A DNA stretch of 64,000 nt from an uncultured Bacilli bacterium (GCA_934096985.1 CAKONC010000003.1:62001-126000); one strand, 5' to 3'. Numbered from the stretch's first letter, positions 34,838-44,056 are shown. Numbers and translations: made by a program. Notes: generated by a model not told the origin, from the letters alone.

Positions 34838-36766
34838 CTAGTTTTTTTCTAAAACCAATTCATTTGAATATTCACTATATACCTTTTCACCATTTGCTTT
34901 CTCTGCATATACTCTTGCTACGAATATTCTTTTTTCTCCTGGTTCTATTGTTACTTCGATTTGTGATAAACCTTCTGCTGTATCTACTAGTTTTAACTCT
35001 GTACCAATTTTTTCGTATAATTCATAACCTGTTATTGCTTTGCCTTTTTTAGATATTGCATATGCTCCTTCATATCCTATTGTTAATTGTGTTTTTAATG
35101 TCTCTGCATCCATTCCTGCTGGATTTGATAATGTTGGGGTTTCATATGTACTGTGATCTATTATTACTTCATTTGAATACTCACTATATACTTTTTCTCC
35201 TGTTGTTTTTTCTGCATATATTCTTGCTACATATACTTTCTTTTCACCTGGTTCTATTGTTACCATGACTACCTCTGGATTATGTACTTTTCCTTCACCT
35301 ATTTTTGTATATGTTTCTCCATTTTTTTCATAGATTTCATAACCTGTAAATGATGAATCTTGATCTTTTATACTTAAATCGTATCTATATTTTCCTTCAT
35401 TAAACTCCGGAACAAATGGTTCACATTCTGGTGATGTTCCACATGCTGTTAATGTTGCATTTACTAATGTTGGGGTTTTAACATTTTTTTCTAAAACCAA
35501 TTCATTTGAATATTCACTATATACCTTTTCACCATTTGCTTTCTCTGCATATACTCTTGCTACGAATATTCTTTTTTCTCCTGGTTCTATTGTTACTTCG
35601 ATTTGTGATAAACCTTCTGCTGTATCTACTAGTTTTAACTCTGTACCAATTTTTTCGTATAATTCATAACCTGTTATTGCTTTGCCTTTTTTAGATATTG
35701 CATATGCTCCTTCATATCCTATTGTTAATTGTGTTTTTAATGTCTCTGCATCCATTCCTGCTGGATTTGATAATGTTGGGGTTTCATATGTACTGTGATC
35801 TATTATTACTTCATTTGAATACTCACTATATACTTTTTCTCCTGTTGTTTTTTCTGCATATATTCTTGCTACATATACTTTCTTTTCACCTGGTTCTATT
35901 GTTACCATGACTACCTCTGGATTATGTACTTTTCCTTCACCTATTTTTGTATATGTTTCTCCATTTTTTTCATAGATTTCATAACCTGTAAATGATGAAT
36001 CTTGATCTTTTATACTTAAATCGTATCTATATTTTCCTTCATTAAACTCCGGAACAAATGGTTCACATTCTGGTGATGTTCCACATGCTGTTAATGTTGC
36101 ATTTACTAATGTTGGGGTTTTAACATTTTTTTCTAAAACCAATTCATTTGAATATTCACTATATACCTTTTCACCATTTGCTTTCTCTGCATATACTCTT
36201 GCTACGAATATTCTTTTTTCTCCTGGTTCTATTGTTACTTCGATTTGTGATAAACCTTCTGCTGTATCTACTAGTTTTAACTCTGTACCAATTTTTTCGT
36301 ATAATTCATAACCTGTTATTGATGGTGCTCCTTCAGTTGAATAAACACCTTCATAACTTATTGTTAATTGAACTTTTAATGTTTCTGCATCCATTCCTGC
36401 TGGATTTGATAATGTTGGTGACAAAAGATAAATTTCATTATTTTTATATTCAATATTTACTTTTTCATCAATATTTACTTTTTGATTTGTTAATGCATTT
36501 ACCCAAACACCTCTTGCATTTTTATAATAAATAATCATATCTTCAAGCTTATTGCTATCAATTGTTTTTGCGGCTAACATGATAACATCAGTTGATAAAC
36601 TACCATTATAACTACTGCTAACTTCTCTAGTAAACATTGCTTTACCAATTATATATGTAGAGTTTGGTATATCATCAGTAATTATTTCAGTAGCTAAAAC
36701 ATTTTTAACATTTCCTATAATGAAAATGCTTATTAAAATTGTAAAATAATTAATCAATTTTTTCAT
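34838..36766 (-). CDS. Secreted repeat protein with alternating Fn3-like domains
   Basis: A 642-residue secreted protein with signal peptide (KKLINYF, hydrophobic core, VLATE). After a unique region of about 110 residues come five beta-sandwich-like units in the order A-B-A-B-A. A units carry ITGYELYEKIGTELKLVD and end SEYSNELVLEKN; B units carry CGTSPECEPFVPEF and end SEYSNEVIIDHSTY. Two A-B pairs are identical at DNA level. No LPxTG motif or membrane anchor is seen at the C-terminus, which stops right after an A unit, so the protein is released, held otherwise, or has lost its tail. Confidence 0.75.
   Translation of the reverse strand: MKKLINYFTILISIFIIGNVKNVLATEIITDDIPNSTYIIGKAMFTREVSSSYNGSLSTDVIMLAAKTIDSNKLEDMIIYYKNARGVWVNALTNQKVNIDEKVNIEYKNNEIYLLSPTLSNPAGMDAETLKVQLTISYEGVYSTEGAPSITGYELYEKIGTELKLVDTAEGLSQIEVTIEPGEKRIFVARVYAEKANGEKVYSEYSNELVLEKNVKTPTLVNATLTACGTSPECEPFVPEFNEGKYRYDLSIKDQDSSFTGYEIYEKNGETYTKIGEGKVHNPEVVMVTIEPGEKKVYVARIYAEKTTGEKVYSEYSNEVIIDHSTYETPTLSNPAGMDAETLKTQLTIGYEGAYAISKKGKAITGYELYEKIGTELKLVDTAEGLSQIEVTIEPGEKRIFVARVYAEKANGEKVYSEYSNELVLEKNVKTPTLVNATLTACGTSPECEPFVPEFNEGKYRYDLSIKDQDSSFTGYEIYEKNGETYTKIGEGKVHNPEVVMVTIEPGEKKVYVARIYAEKTTGEKVYSEYSNEVIIDHSTYETPTLSNPAGMDAETLKTQLTIGYEGAYAISKKGKAITGYELYEKIGTELKLVDTAEGLSQIEVTIEPGEKRIFVARVYAEKANGEKVYSEYSNELVLEKN
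34845..36128. repeat. 642-bp tandem duplication, two identical units plus partial third
   Basis: Positions 34845-35486 and 35487-36128 look identical over their length, and 36129 to about 36320 begins a third copy that then diverges. Perfect copies of this length indicate very recent expansion or gene conversion, and also a risk that assembly has collapsed or mis-counted the units. Confidence 0.85.
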
Positions 36767-36776
36767 TTTCTACCTC

Positions 36777-37088
36777 CTACTTTTCTACAATTTTTGCAAT
36801 TACTTGCCTTTTTTCATCAATTTTTATAAGTAATTTTTCTTCTTCAATAATTTCACCAAATGAAACTATTGGATTTTCTTCTGAACATAAATATGTTCCA
36901 TCTAAATACTGTAATTCTAAATAATCCATCTTTTTATTATTATGATATACAACTAATCTTCTATCAGGTGAAAAACTATCTATTTTTTCAACCATTATTC
37001 TATATTTATCCTTGCTAATTATTAACAAAAATACTATAAAAAATATGATAGTAATACTTACAATGATAAATACCTTTTTCTTTTTCAT
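36777..37088 (-). CDS. Membrane-anchored protein with the DGTYLCS module
   Basis: A 103-residue protein: one N-terminal membrane helix (about 5-25), then a beta domain of about 75 residues with SPDRRLVVYHNNKK, YLDGTYLCSEEN and QVIAK. The same module forms the C-terminus of the neighbouring 413-residue repeat protein (SPDSVLTVYEDGKK, YSDGTYLCSGTN, QVLAK). The module is not known to me. It is 1 bp downstream of that gene and 10 bp upstream of the Fn3-like gene, so all three form one surface-protein operon. Confidence 0.65.
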   Translation of the reverse strand: MKKKKVFIIVSITIIFFIVFLLIISKDKYRIMVEKIDSFSPDRRLVVYHNNKKMDYLELQYLDGTYLCSEENPIVSFGEIIEEEKLLIKIDEKRQVIAKIVEK

Positions 37089-37089
37089 A

Positions 37090-38331
37090 CTATTGTAGTT
37101 TTGCTAAAACTTGAGTACCATCATTTAATATAATTATAAAATTTGATTCTCCAGCAATATCAGCTGTATATACTGTTGTGTTTGTTCCTGAGCATAAATA
37201 TGTTCCATCACTATATTTTATTGTTTTTACAGATATCTTTTTTCCATCTTCATATACAGTTAAAACACTATCTGGTGAATAAGCATCTACTCTTGTAGCA
37301 ACTATAGTATAACTTTTTTGAACCCAATTAGCTATTAAAGTTATATTGCCATTTACAGCTGAATTAAAGTCATATGTCTTTCCATTTAATAACCAGCCGG
37401 CAAAATTATAGCCGCTTCTTGTTGGATTATTTGGTTTTGATGCTTTATTTCCTTCTACTACTGTTTGAGATGAAACCGTGCTTCCTCCATTTGAATTAAA
37501 GGTTATTGTGTAATTATTTTTTTTAATTTCAGTCCAGCTAGCCTCTAATGTTATATTACCATTTACAGCTGAATTAAAATCATACGCCTTTCCATTTAAT
37601 AACCAACCAGCAAAATTATAGCCATTTCTTGTTGGATTATTTGGTTTTGATGCTTTATTTCCCTCTTCTACCGTTTGAGATGAGACTGCACTTCCTCCAT
37701 TTGAATTAAATGTTACAGTAAACGTCTTTTTTTGTGGAATCGAAGGCTTATTATTATTATTATTGTTATTATTATTGTTATTATTTTTGTTATTACCCGT
37801 ATTTGTTGCATTGTTTACTACCTTTTCCCACTTGGCTTTAAGTTCTAAATCTTTTTCTACAATTTTATTAAAATCATATATTTCATCATTTAATGTCCAT
37901 CCAGTAAAAACATAGCCTTCTTTTGTTGGATCTGCAGGCTTTTCAACCTTATTTCCTTTTATTACAATTTGTTCAGAAACATTTGTTCCGCCATCAGCAT
38001 CAAACTTTATCTTAAATGTTTCTATGTTTTCATCAAGCTTAGTCCATTTTGCAACTAACTTTAAATCTGATGTAACTTTCTGATTAAAATCATATGTTTT
38101 TCCTAAATAAGTCCATTCATCAAAAACATAGCCATCCTTCAAAGGATTTATCGGCTTTGTAACGGTGTCATTCTTTTTGACAACTTGAGTTTCAACAAAT
38201 GAACCACCATCTGTTTCAAATGAAACATTGTACGTTATTGGTTTTTTGTTAGTAATCAATAAAATAATAATTGTTAAAATAATTACTGATAATATTGAAC
38301 CAACAATAATAAATATCTTATTCTTATTCAT
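37090..38331 (-). CDS. Surface protein with four Listeria-Bacteroides (Flg_new) repeats
   Basis: A 413-residue protein: N-terminal membrane anchor (about 7-28), two Listeria-Bacteroides repeats (FETDGGS ... KPINPLKDGYVFDEW; FDADGGT ... DGWTLND-like), a poly-Asn linker near 182-194 encoded by an AAT/AAC microsatellite (about 37748-37794), two more, closely similar repeats (FNSNGGS ... RSGYNFAGWLLNGK), and the C-terminal DGTYLCS module. Such repeats occur in internalin-type and other adhesion proteins. Its membrane anchor and downstream partners suggest a cell-surface complex. Confidence 0.85.
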   Translation of the reverse strand: MNKNKIFIIVGSILSVIILTIIILLITNKKPITYNVSFETDGGSFVETQVVKKNDTVTKPINPLKDGYVFDEWTYLGKTYDFNQKVTSDLKLVAKWTKLDENIETFKIKFDADGGTNVSEQIVIKGNKVEKPADPTKEGYVFTGWTLNDEIYDFNKIVEKDLELKAKWEKVVNNATNTGNNKNNNNNNNNNNNNKPSIPQKKTFTVTFNSNGGSAVSSQTVEEGNKASKPNNPTRNGYNFAGWLLNGKAYDFNSAVNGNITLEASWTEIKKNNYTITFNSNGGSTVSSQTVVEGNKASKPNNPTRSGYNFAGWLLNGKTYDFNSAVNGNITLIANWVQKSYTIVATRVDAYSPDSVLTVYEDGKKISVKTIKYSDGTYLCSGTNTTVYTADIAGESNFIIILNDGTQVLAKLQ

Positions 38332-38523
38332 ATACTCCTCCTTTTTATTTTATTAAAACCAAATAAGAAATATTTTTATTCTTTTACAAATAAAGCCAAA
38401 AAAACAATAAAAGTAATAAAAAATACTCCTAACGTTATTATAGCACAAATTTTTACATTTGTCTTACTTGGTGTAAGATTTAATTAATTTTTTTTAAAGC
38501 ATAATAATTACAGGTGATTCTAA

Positions 38524-38841
38524 ATGAGAAATAACAAAGAAGAATTTAGTATATCAAAAGAAAAAATAGATATGTCAAATCTAAAAAAATTAAGAGTTAA
38601 AAAAGGATATTCCCAAGTAAAACTTCAACACCTAGTAGGGGTAAGTACTTCATCTATCGAAGCATATGAGCAAAAAGTACGTATACCATCACTTCCCGTT
38701 GTTTATCGATTGAGTGAAGTCTTAGGCTGCTCTATAGATTATTTAGTAGGAAAATCAAATGAACTTGATAAATATTATCTTCTATCACAAGCTGATAAAG
38801 ATGAAGTTATTAAACTTATTGATAATTTAATAAAAAAATAG
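38524..38841 (+). CDS. Xre-type HTH transcriptional regulator
   Basis: A 105-residue regulator. Residues about 18-75 form a HTH_3 domain (LKKLRVKKGYSQVKLQHLVGVSTSSIEAYEQ then PSLPVVYRLSEVLGCSIDYLVG). The N-terminal 16 residues are charged and the C-terminus is a short helix. It is divergent from the repeat-protein operon starting at 38331, which it may control; that link rests on position only. Confidence 0.85.
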   Translation: MRNNKEEFSISKEKIDMSNLKKLRVKKGYSQVKLQHLVGVSTSSIEAYEQKVRIPSLPVVYRLSEVLGCSIDYLVGKSNELDKYYLLSQADKDEVIKLIDNLIKK

Positions 38842-38858
38842 AATATATAAATTATTGC

Positions 38859-38885
38859 AAAAAAAAGTGCAATTTTCATGCACTT
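38859..38885 (-). terminator. Terminator of the 38884 gene
   Basis: AAGTGCA/TGCACTT stem overlapping the stop codon, with eight T residues on the minus strand. Confidence 0.75.
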
Positions 38886-39870
38886 ATACTCTAGTAAGTC
38901 TAGATTTACCATCTTCATAAAGTGGTTTATGAATAGAATTTTTAATTTTACTATAAAAGTCTAATTCATTTTTCAATAGATAATCTGTATATAATACAAA
39001 ATATTTATTTTTTAATTGATAAATAAACGCTATTCTACCCTTTCCTTCTTCGAATGTTGAAAGGGATTTTACTACCATAAAGTCATATCCATCAATAGCT
39101 TCTTTCTTATCACTAACAACTTTGAAACCATTTAAAGCCAAATCATTTTTTACAAGGTCTGTAAATTCTTCCATAGATTTGTTAGATTCTTTTAAATATC
39201 CTTCAATATACTCTTTATTTTCTAAACTTCTTGCAGAAAATAAATAAACGCTATTTCTAAAATAACTATGAGATTGGTAATATTCTCTAAACATAGTTTT
39301 AGGAAACTTGATAGATATATTAAACTTAGTTAAATAAACATTATTCTCATCATTAGGAATACGACTTGTTTTAAATTTTACATCATTTTTTAATAATGTT
39401 TTATAAAATTTATGAAAGTTTTCTGAATTAAATGAAACATCAAATGTTTTATTTTTACCAACTTTTACAACAACTTTAGCATTTGGATAATACATTACTT
39501 GTTGAAACTTAGATATTTTTGTATTAAGTTCTTTTCTAAATAACCTTAATACTTTAACATCATCACCATTTACTGTTACACATTTATATTTGCATAAAGC
39601 ATATATAACAAGTAAAATACATTCAATAACAAGTAAAGAATAACTTATAATTAAATTTAGATTAATTGCAAAATAAATACAAAATAACGCTACTGTTAAA
39701 GTAGACATAAAAACTATTGTTCCTATCCATTTTTGGTAATAGACATTATAGTTTTCATTATCATTTTTTGCAAATACAAATTCTGGCTTTAAAAACAAAA
39801 TAATTGTATTGATTATAACAAAAAACACGGCACAAACAATGCATATAGCACTTTTAACTATTAAACTCAT
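38884..39870 (-). CDS. Membrane protein of unknown function
   Basis: A 328-residue protein with about four N-terminal membrane helices (5-27, 50-68, 72-92 region) followed by a long cytosolic part that begins with a PH-like strand pattern (CVTVNGDDVKVLRLF, KVVVKVGKNKTFDVSF) and ends in DGKSRLTRV. No family is assigned. It lies 7 bp downstream of a small anchored protein gene, forming a two-gene unit. Confidence 0.6.
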   Translation of the reverse strand: MSLIVKSAICIVCAVFFVIINTIILFLKPEFVFAKNDNENYNVYYQKWIGTIVFMSTLTVALFCIYFAINLNLIISYSLLVIECILLVIYALCKYKCVTVNGDDVKVLRLFRKELNTKISKFQQVMYYPNAKVVVKVGKNKTFDVSFNSENFHKFYKTLLKNDVKFKTSRIPNDENNVYLTKFNISIKFPKTMFREYYQSHSYFRNSVYLFSARSLENKEYIEGYLKESNKSMEEFTDLVKNDLALNGFKVVSDKKEAIDGYDFMVVKSLSTFEEGKGRIAFIYQLKNKYFVLYTDYLLKNELDFYSKIKNSIHKPLYEDGKSRLTRV

Positions 39871-39877
39871 AATTCAC

Positions 39878-40192
39878 CTATTTAAGAGTAATTATTGCAC
39901 AAACATCATTGGTGTTGCATATTTTTTTTGATTGGTTTAGTTTTATTTCAGTGTCATTTCCGTTATTACTACGAACAACAATTTTATTTCCCTCAGTAGC
40001 AATAATATCGGCATCAATTGCATCGATTTTATAACCAACACTAATTTTATCAATTTCTGTTGCTTCTTCATTTATTTCAATTATAAGTTTCGTATAACCA
40101 TCCTCTTTTTTATGTGTTTTTACATAAAAAGAAATGCCCACGATAATAATTAATATTGCAACAACTATAGGAATAATTTTTTTAGTTTCCAT
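39878..40192 (-). CDS. Small membrane-anchored protein
   Basis: A 104-residue protein with one N-terminal helix (about 7-24) and a small extracytoplasmic beta domain (EIDKISVGYKIDAIDADII, EIKLNQSKKICNTNDVCAIITLK) with two C-terminal cysteines that could form a disulfide. No family is recognised; co-transcribed with the 38884 gene. Confidence 0.55.
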   Translation of the reverse strand: METKKIIPIVVAILIIIVGISFYVKTHKKEDGYTKLIIEINEEATEIDKISVGYKIDAIDADIIATEGNKIVVRSNNGNDTEIKLNQSKKICNTNDVCAIITLK

Positions 40193-40246
40193 CTACGTCT
40201 CACCCTTCTATTATAATTATAGGGTAAAAAGAAAAAATAGTAAAGT

Positions 40247-40275
40247 AAAAAACGAATCTTTTTTTTAAGATTCGT
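40247..40275 (-). terminator. Terminator of the DUF5105-like lipoprotein gene
   Basis: ACGAATCTT (40252-40260) / AAGATTCGT (40267-40275) with a T run on the minus strand; overlaps the stop codon. Confidence 0.8.
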
Positions 40276-40807
40276 AATCATATATTCCATGAATTTTTTC
40301 TAAATCAGAATTTGAAAGACTACTTACAACCCAGCCATCAGATGTATTTACTACATAAAAATCAATTGTATATTCAACCTGTTCATTAGTTTCTTTCATT
40401 TTATTTAGTTTATAAGTTATAAATTTTTCAGCATCATATTTGCCATTTTTATCTTCAAATTCTTTTGGATTATTTGCAAGATAGTTTGTAGCTTCTTTTT
40501 GAGCCTTATAAAGATCATAAACTTTTATTTTTACTCCTATAGTGGCTTCATCTCCATTATATTCCTCATTTTCAATTTCATAAGTTAAATCTGTATATTG
40601 TTTTTTAAATATATCTGCATATTTTTTAGAATTTTCCTCAGACAAATTTTCTTTATCTATAATATCTTGCATATCTGTTAAAACTTTAGGTTCTAAATTT
40701 TTATAACTATCTAAATATTTTTTTACAGAATCCGTAGCAGTTTTAGAGCAACCAGATACACTAAATAACACCATAAGAAGTAAAATAAAGCTTAAAATTT
40801 TTTTCAT
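40265..40807 (-). CDS. DUF5105-like lipoprotein
   Basis: A 180-residue lipoprotein with lipobox VSGC (C20). The mature part has the layout of DUF5105/DUF4878-like proteins: an initial VKKYLDSYK helix, a TYEIENEEYNGDEATIGVKIKVYD strand pair and a C-terminal VVNTSDGWVVSSLSNSDLEK strand. Function is unknown; lies on the outer face of the membrane. Confidence 0.75.
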   Translation of the reverse strand: MKKILSFILLLMVLFSVSGCSKTATDSVKKYLDSYKNLEPKVLTDMQDIIDKENLSEENSKKYADIFKKQYTDLTYEIENEEYNGDEATIGVKIKVYDLYKAQKEATNYLANNPKEFEDKNGKYDAEKFITYKLNKMKETNEQVEYTIDFYVVNTSDGWVVSSLSNSDLEKIHGIYDYES

Positions 40808-40844
40808 CTTTTCACCATTAATATTATTACCAAATTTTAATTAA

Positions 40845-41432
40845 TTATACTACCTTATAATTTGATGATATTAAATTATAGATTTTTATTTCATTATTAG
40901 TGATATCTTTATTAAGCATATTTTTCATAGTATTTATTATATTGTCAATAGAATCATCTTCTTTACTAAACCATTCATAATATAAAAATTTTATTTTTTC
41001 CTCATCATTATTTTTGTATAAATTATCAAGTTCTTTGCATATAACGTTTTTAATATTTTCTTCACATCTTAAATTTTTAGGTATTTCATCTTTTGAAATA
41101 ATTTGATACATAAGTTCTTCATTATTTAAATATTTTGTTAATCCAAATATTTTTTCTTCATCATTTAATGATAAGCTACTTTTAAATTTACTTATTCCTT
41201 TATCATCAAATAAAATGGCAATTAAATCAAATTCATCAGAAAAAATTATTGGTTCCTTTTTTAAAAATTTCTTGTCTAAACATACTTTGTTATTTTTTAA
41301 ATCACATAATACATTACTATTAACTTTATATACATATGCTTTTTTTACAAACTTTATTTTATCATTTCTAAGCCATTCGTAAAATGGATAATAATTTTTA
41401 AGAAAATTTAAATATATATCATTTATAATCAT
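40845..41432 (-). CDS. Hypothetical protein
   Basis: A 195-residue, acidic, probably cytosolic protein; start ATG 41432 is chosen for AAAGGGG 8 nt upstream. It is rich in Asn/Asp/Lys helices, with YEWLRNDKIKF near the N-terminus and YEWFSKEDDSIDNII later. No family is recognised. The upstream small membrane-protein gene overlaps its start by 14 bp. Confidence 0.55.
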   Translation of the reverse strand: MIINDIYLNFLKNYYPFYEWLRNDKIKFVKKAYVYKVNSNVLCDLKNNKVCLDKKFLKKEPIIFSDEFDLIAILFDDKGISKFKSSLSLNDEEKIFGLTKYLNNEELMYQIISKDEIPKNLRCEENIKNVICKELDNLYKNNDEEKIKFLYYEWFSKEDDSIDNIINTMKNMLNKDITNNEIKIYNLISSNYKVV

Positions 41433-41631
41433 AAAATTTTCCCCTTTCATAAATATATATTAATAAAATTATTCCTATAAAAAATATATTGCATTCACAT
41501 TGCATAATAATAAAATAAACAAATTTCCAAAAACTATACCCAATAACAAGCAAGTTTAAATTAATTATAATAAATAATAATCCTATCGAAATAAGTAATA
41601 TTGAAAATATATATAACATTAAATATTTCAT
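41419..41631 (-). CDS. Small two-helix membrane protein
   Basis: A 70-residue protein with two hydrophobic segments (about 3-29 and 36-62) and a basic tail, ending in TGA inside the next gene. No family is recognised. Overlap suggests a coupled pair. Confidence 0.5.
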   Translation of the reverse strand: MKYLMLYIFSILLISIGLLFIIINLNLLVIGYSFWKFVYFIIMQCECNIFFIGIILLIYIYERGKFYDYK

Positions 41632-41674
41632 AATAAATTTTATTATTATTTATATAATTTAATGAGGGATAAAA

Positions 41675-42487
41675 ATGGATTTAATAAAATATATCATAAT
41701 TGCTATAATTCAAGGAATAACTGAACCACTACCAGTATCATCTTCAGGGCATATGTATTTATTTAAAAAAATTTTTAATACAAATATGTTTAATGATTTA
41801 AATTTTGAGATAATCTGTAATTTTGGTTCTTTTTTAGCAATTTTATTTTTATTTAGGAAAGATGTTATTAAACTTTTAAAGGAATTTTTTATTCATATTT
41901 TTAACAAAAATAAACGTAAAGAAACTAAACAGAGTTTTTTATATTGTTTATATATAATTATAAGTACAATTCCCGTTACTATAAGTGGGCTTCTTTTAAA
42001 AAATTTTATTGAAAAAAAACTTGCAGATGTAAAAATACTAGGTTTTGCATTTTTGTTAACAGCACTTAGTCTTTATATAGTAAGAAATATTAAGGGAAAT
42101 AAAAATGATAATGACATTACTTTAAAAGATGCTATTATCATCGGTTTATTTCAAATGTTTACAATTTTACCTGGAATTTCAAGAAGCGGTACAGTTCTTG
42201 TTGCTTGTTTAATAAGAAATCTTAAAATTGACTCTGCTTTAAAATATACTTTTATGTTATATTTTCCTGTGAGTATTGGTGCTATGATACTTGGTATTAA
42301 TGATTTAATTAACATACCTAATTTTAACTTATTATTAACCCCATATTTGGTAGGAATGTGTGTATCTTTGATGATTACACTACTTTCATATAAATGGCTT
42401 AATAATCTAGTAAAAAATGGCAAATTAATATATTTTGCATATTATGTAATTTTCTTAGCAGCTTTTATTTTTATTTATTTTAGATAA
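41675..42487 (+). CDS. uppP: Undecaprenyl-diphosphatase UppP (BacA)
   Basis: A 270-residue membrane enzyme that dephosphorylates undecaprenyl-PP to recycle the cell-wall lipid carrier. Both BacA signatures are present: ITEPLPVSSSGH at 15-26 (E17, S22-24, H26) and LPGISRSGT at 165-173 (R170). About eight membrane helices. Confirms, with mraY and femAB, that this organism makes peptidoglycan. Confidence 0.95.
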   Translation: MDLIKYIIIAIIQGITEPLPVSSSGHMYLFKKIFNTNMFNDLNFEIICNFGSFLAILFLFRKDVIKLLKEFFIHIFNKNKRKETKQSFLYCLYIIISTIPVTISGLLLKNFIEKKLADVKILGFAFLLTALSLYIVRNIKGNKNDNDITLKDAIIIGLFQMFTILPGISRSGTVLVACLIRNLKIDSALKYTFMLYFPVSIGAMILGINDLINIPNFNLLLTPYLVGMCVSLMITLLSYKWLNNLVKNGKLIYFAYYVIFLAAFIFIYFR

Positions 42488-42513
42488 AAAAAATACGTTT
42501 TTAAACGTATTAT
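42485..42513. terminator. Bidirectional terminator
   Basis: AATACGTTT (42492-42500) / AAACGTATT (42503-42511) between convergent uppP and ytxH; the T run is best on the minus strand. Confidence 0.75.
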
Positions 42514-42914
42514 TTCTTTTTAGGTTTATCTTCGATTGAAGTTGCAAGTTTTCTTAATGCCCCAGCAGCAGAGTTTCTAACTTCTTTTGCAGCTTTTTCA
42601 ACTGTTGGAGTTGCTTTTTCTGCTGCAAGTTTAACTAATTCAGTTGCCTTGTCTTTTATTTCGGTTGCTTTTTTGATTGCAAGTTCTTTAGCAGTTTCTT
42701 TGTCTAAAGCTCTTATTTCATTTTGAAGTTCTGTAATTTTTTCAGTAATATTTTCTTTTACTTCTTCAGCGTCTAATTCTTTAACTTTATTTAAAAGTTC
42801 ATTGCATTTGTCCATTAAATCTTTTCTAGTTTCTTTACCAGATTTTGGAGCAAGTAACATACCAAGGCCAATGCCAAGCCCAGCTCCTAATAAAAATTTT
42901 CCTTTTTTACTCAT
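42510..42914 (-). CDS. YtxH domain protein
   Basis: A 134-residue protein starting at ATG 42914, which overlaps the stop of the DUF948 gene (ATGAG). The N-terminal GKFLLGAGLGIGLGMLLAPKSGKETRKDL is the YtxH signature: a Gly-rich membrane segment followed by APKSG. The rest is a long amphipathic helix. YtxH proteins are stress-linked envelope proteins and often sit with DUF948 genes, as here. Confidence 0.85.
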   Translation of the reverse strand: MSKKGKFLLGAGLGIGLGMLLAPKSGKETRKDLMDKCNELLNKVKELDAEEVKENITEKITELQNEIRALDKETAKELAIKKATEIKDKATELVKLAAEKATPTVEKAAKEVRNSAAGALRKLATSIEDKPKKK

Positions 42915-43197
42915 TTTCCTCTTCCTTTCTTTCTTTACCATTTAAAAATAGTTTACTAAATATGCCAGTGAAAAAATCTGTTACCCTATCGATAATTCTA
43001 TTAAATTTAAATGATGTCATATTAATTACATCAAATATAGGATTTAAAGAATTAACTTTTTTGTCAACACTATCAATTATACTTTCCACTTTTGTAATAG
43101 TTCCAATTAATTTAATTCCTAAAACTATTCCAATTACAAGAAGTACAATCAATAATAAGTATATGACAATAGGTAAAAATTTAATCAAAAACTCCAT
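42907..43197 (-). CDS. DUF948-like membrane protein
   Basis: A 96-residue protein with one N-terminal membrane helix (about 8-30) followed by an amphipathic helix (VESIIDSVDKKVNSLNPIF), the DUF948 pattern. It sits between the 43201 gene (3-bp gap) and ytxH (8-bp overlap), so the three are one operon. Confidence 0.75.
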   Translation of the reverse strand: MEFLIKFLPIVIYLLLIVLLVIGIVLGIKLIGTITKVESIIDSVDKKVNSLNPIFDVINMTSFKFNRIIDRVTDFFTGIFSKLFLNGKERKEEENE

Positions 43198-43200
43198 TTT

Positions 43201-44043
43201 TTATTCTCCTTCCTTTGAATCATACATAGAATCAATTAAATCGAATAAATCACTTTCAAGCGTATCCTCAGATGATGATACTTTTGGAATTTCTTTAGTT
43301 GTTTCATCATTATCCTTTTTATGTTCTATTTTTTCTTCAACATCATTTAATTCATTTTCTAAATCACTATCAATATCTACCACTACATCAGAAGTATCTT
43401 CCAAAAGTTCATCAATGGTTTTAACTTTTTCAGCTTTTTCTGTTGGTTTTGAAATAGTAACTGTTTCACTTTGATCATAATAGGAACTAACAACTGGTTT
43501 TTCCTTAACTTCTCCAAAAGCCTTATCTCTTACTTTTTGTACATCAACTTTGTCACGTTCAAGTTTTTCAATATCTTCCTTTTTATAATCTCTATCAAGA
43601 ACACCATATACTGGAGATATTATCGGAGAAGGTTTAAACTTCTTCCTTTCTATAGTTTCTGCAGATTCTATTTTTTCATACCTACCATAATCTGTTCTTT
43701 TTTCAACTTTCTTTTTTCTTTCATATTCTAAAACATTACTATATCTTGATCCTGGCCTTTGAGATGTTTTTTGTTCAACACTTTTTGGTACCTGTGGCTT
43801 AACACTATCAAATTCTTCCTCATCAAAATCAAGAAATGGATAAGAGTTACTAGTAAACACTTCTTTTTCACTAGATACAGTTTTCTTTTCTTCTTTTACT
43901 GGCTCAACTACTTTTTGAACAGGTTTTTGAACAACATTTTCCTCTTTTTTAGGCGTTTCATTACGCATTTCCGGAGTTATTTTGATTTGTTGTGTTTCTT
44001 CTTCATCAAATAGAATGTCTTTAACTTTTTTAAATAAACCCAT
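43201..44043 (-). CDS. Disordered cytosolic protein with SPIISPVYGVL motif
   Basis: A 280-residue, highly charged Glu/Lys-rich protein starting at ATG 44043 (AAAGG 8 nt upstream). The N-terminus MGLFKKVKDILFD is amphipathic and could attach to the membrane; most of the rest looks disordered. One compact conserved-looking segment, KPSPIISPVYGVLDRDY, stands near the middle and a short acidic helix ends the protein. I infer a scaffold for envelope or division proteins because of the DUF948-YtxH partners; that is not shown. Confidence 0.6.
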   Translation of the reverse strand: MGLFKKVKDILFDEEETQQIKITPEMRNETPKKEENVVQKPVQKVVEPVKEEKKTVSSEKEVFTSNSYPFLDFDEEEFDSVKPQVPKSVEQKTSQRPGSRYSNVLEYERKKKVEKRTDYGRYEKIESAETIERKKFKPSPIISPVYGVLDRDYKKEDIEKLERDKVDVQKVRDKAFGEVKEKPVVSSYYDQSETVTISKPTEKAEKVKTIDELLEDTSDVVVDIDSDLENELNDVEEKIEHKKDNDETTKEIPKVSSSEDTLESDLFDLIDSMYDSKEGE

Positions 44044-44056
44044 ATTTATCACCTTT

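Noticed and set aside
34864..36534. Plus-strand ORFs repeated at 642-bp intervals opposite the surface-protein gene
   Set aside because: They are Leu/His-rich shadows of the repeat-coding minus strand with no ribosome-binding sites.
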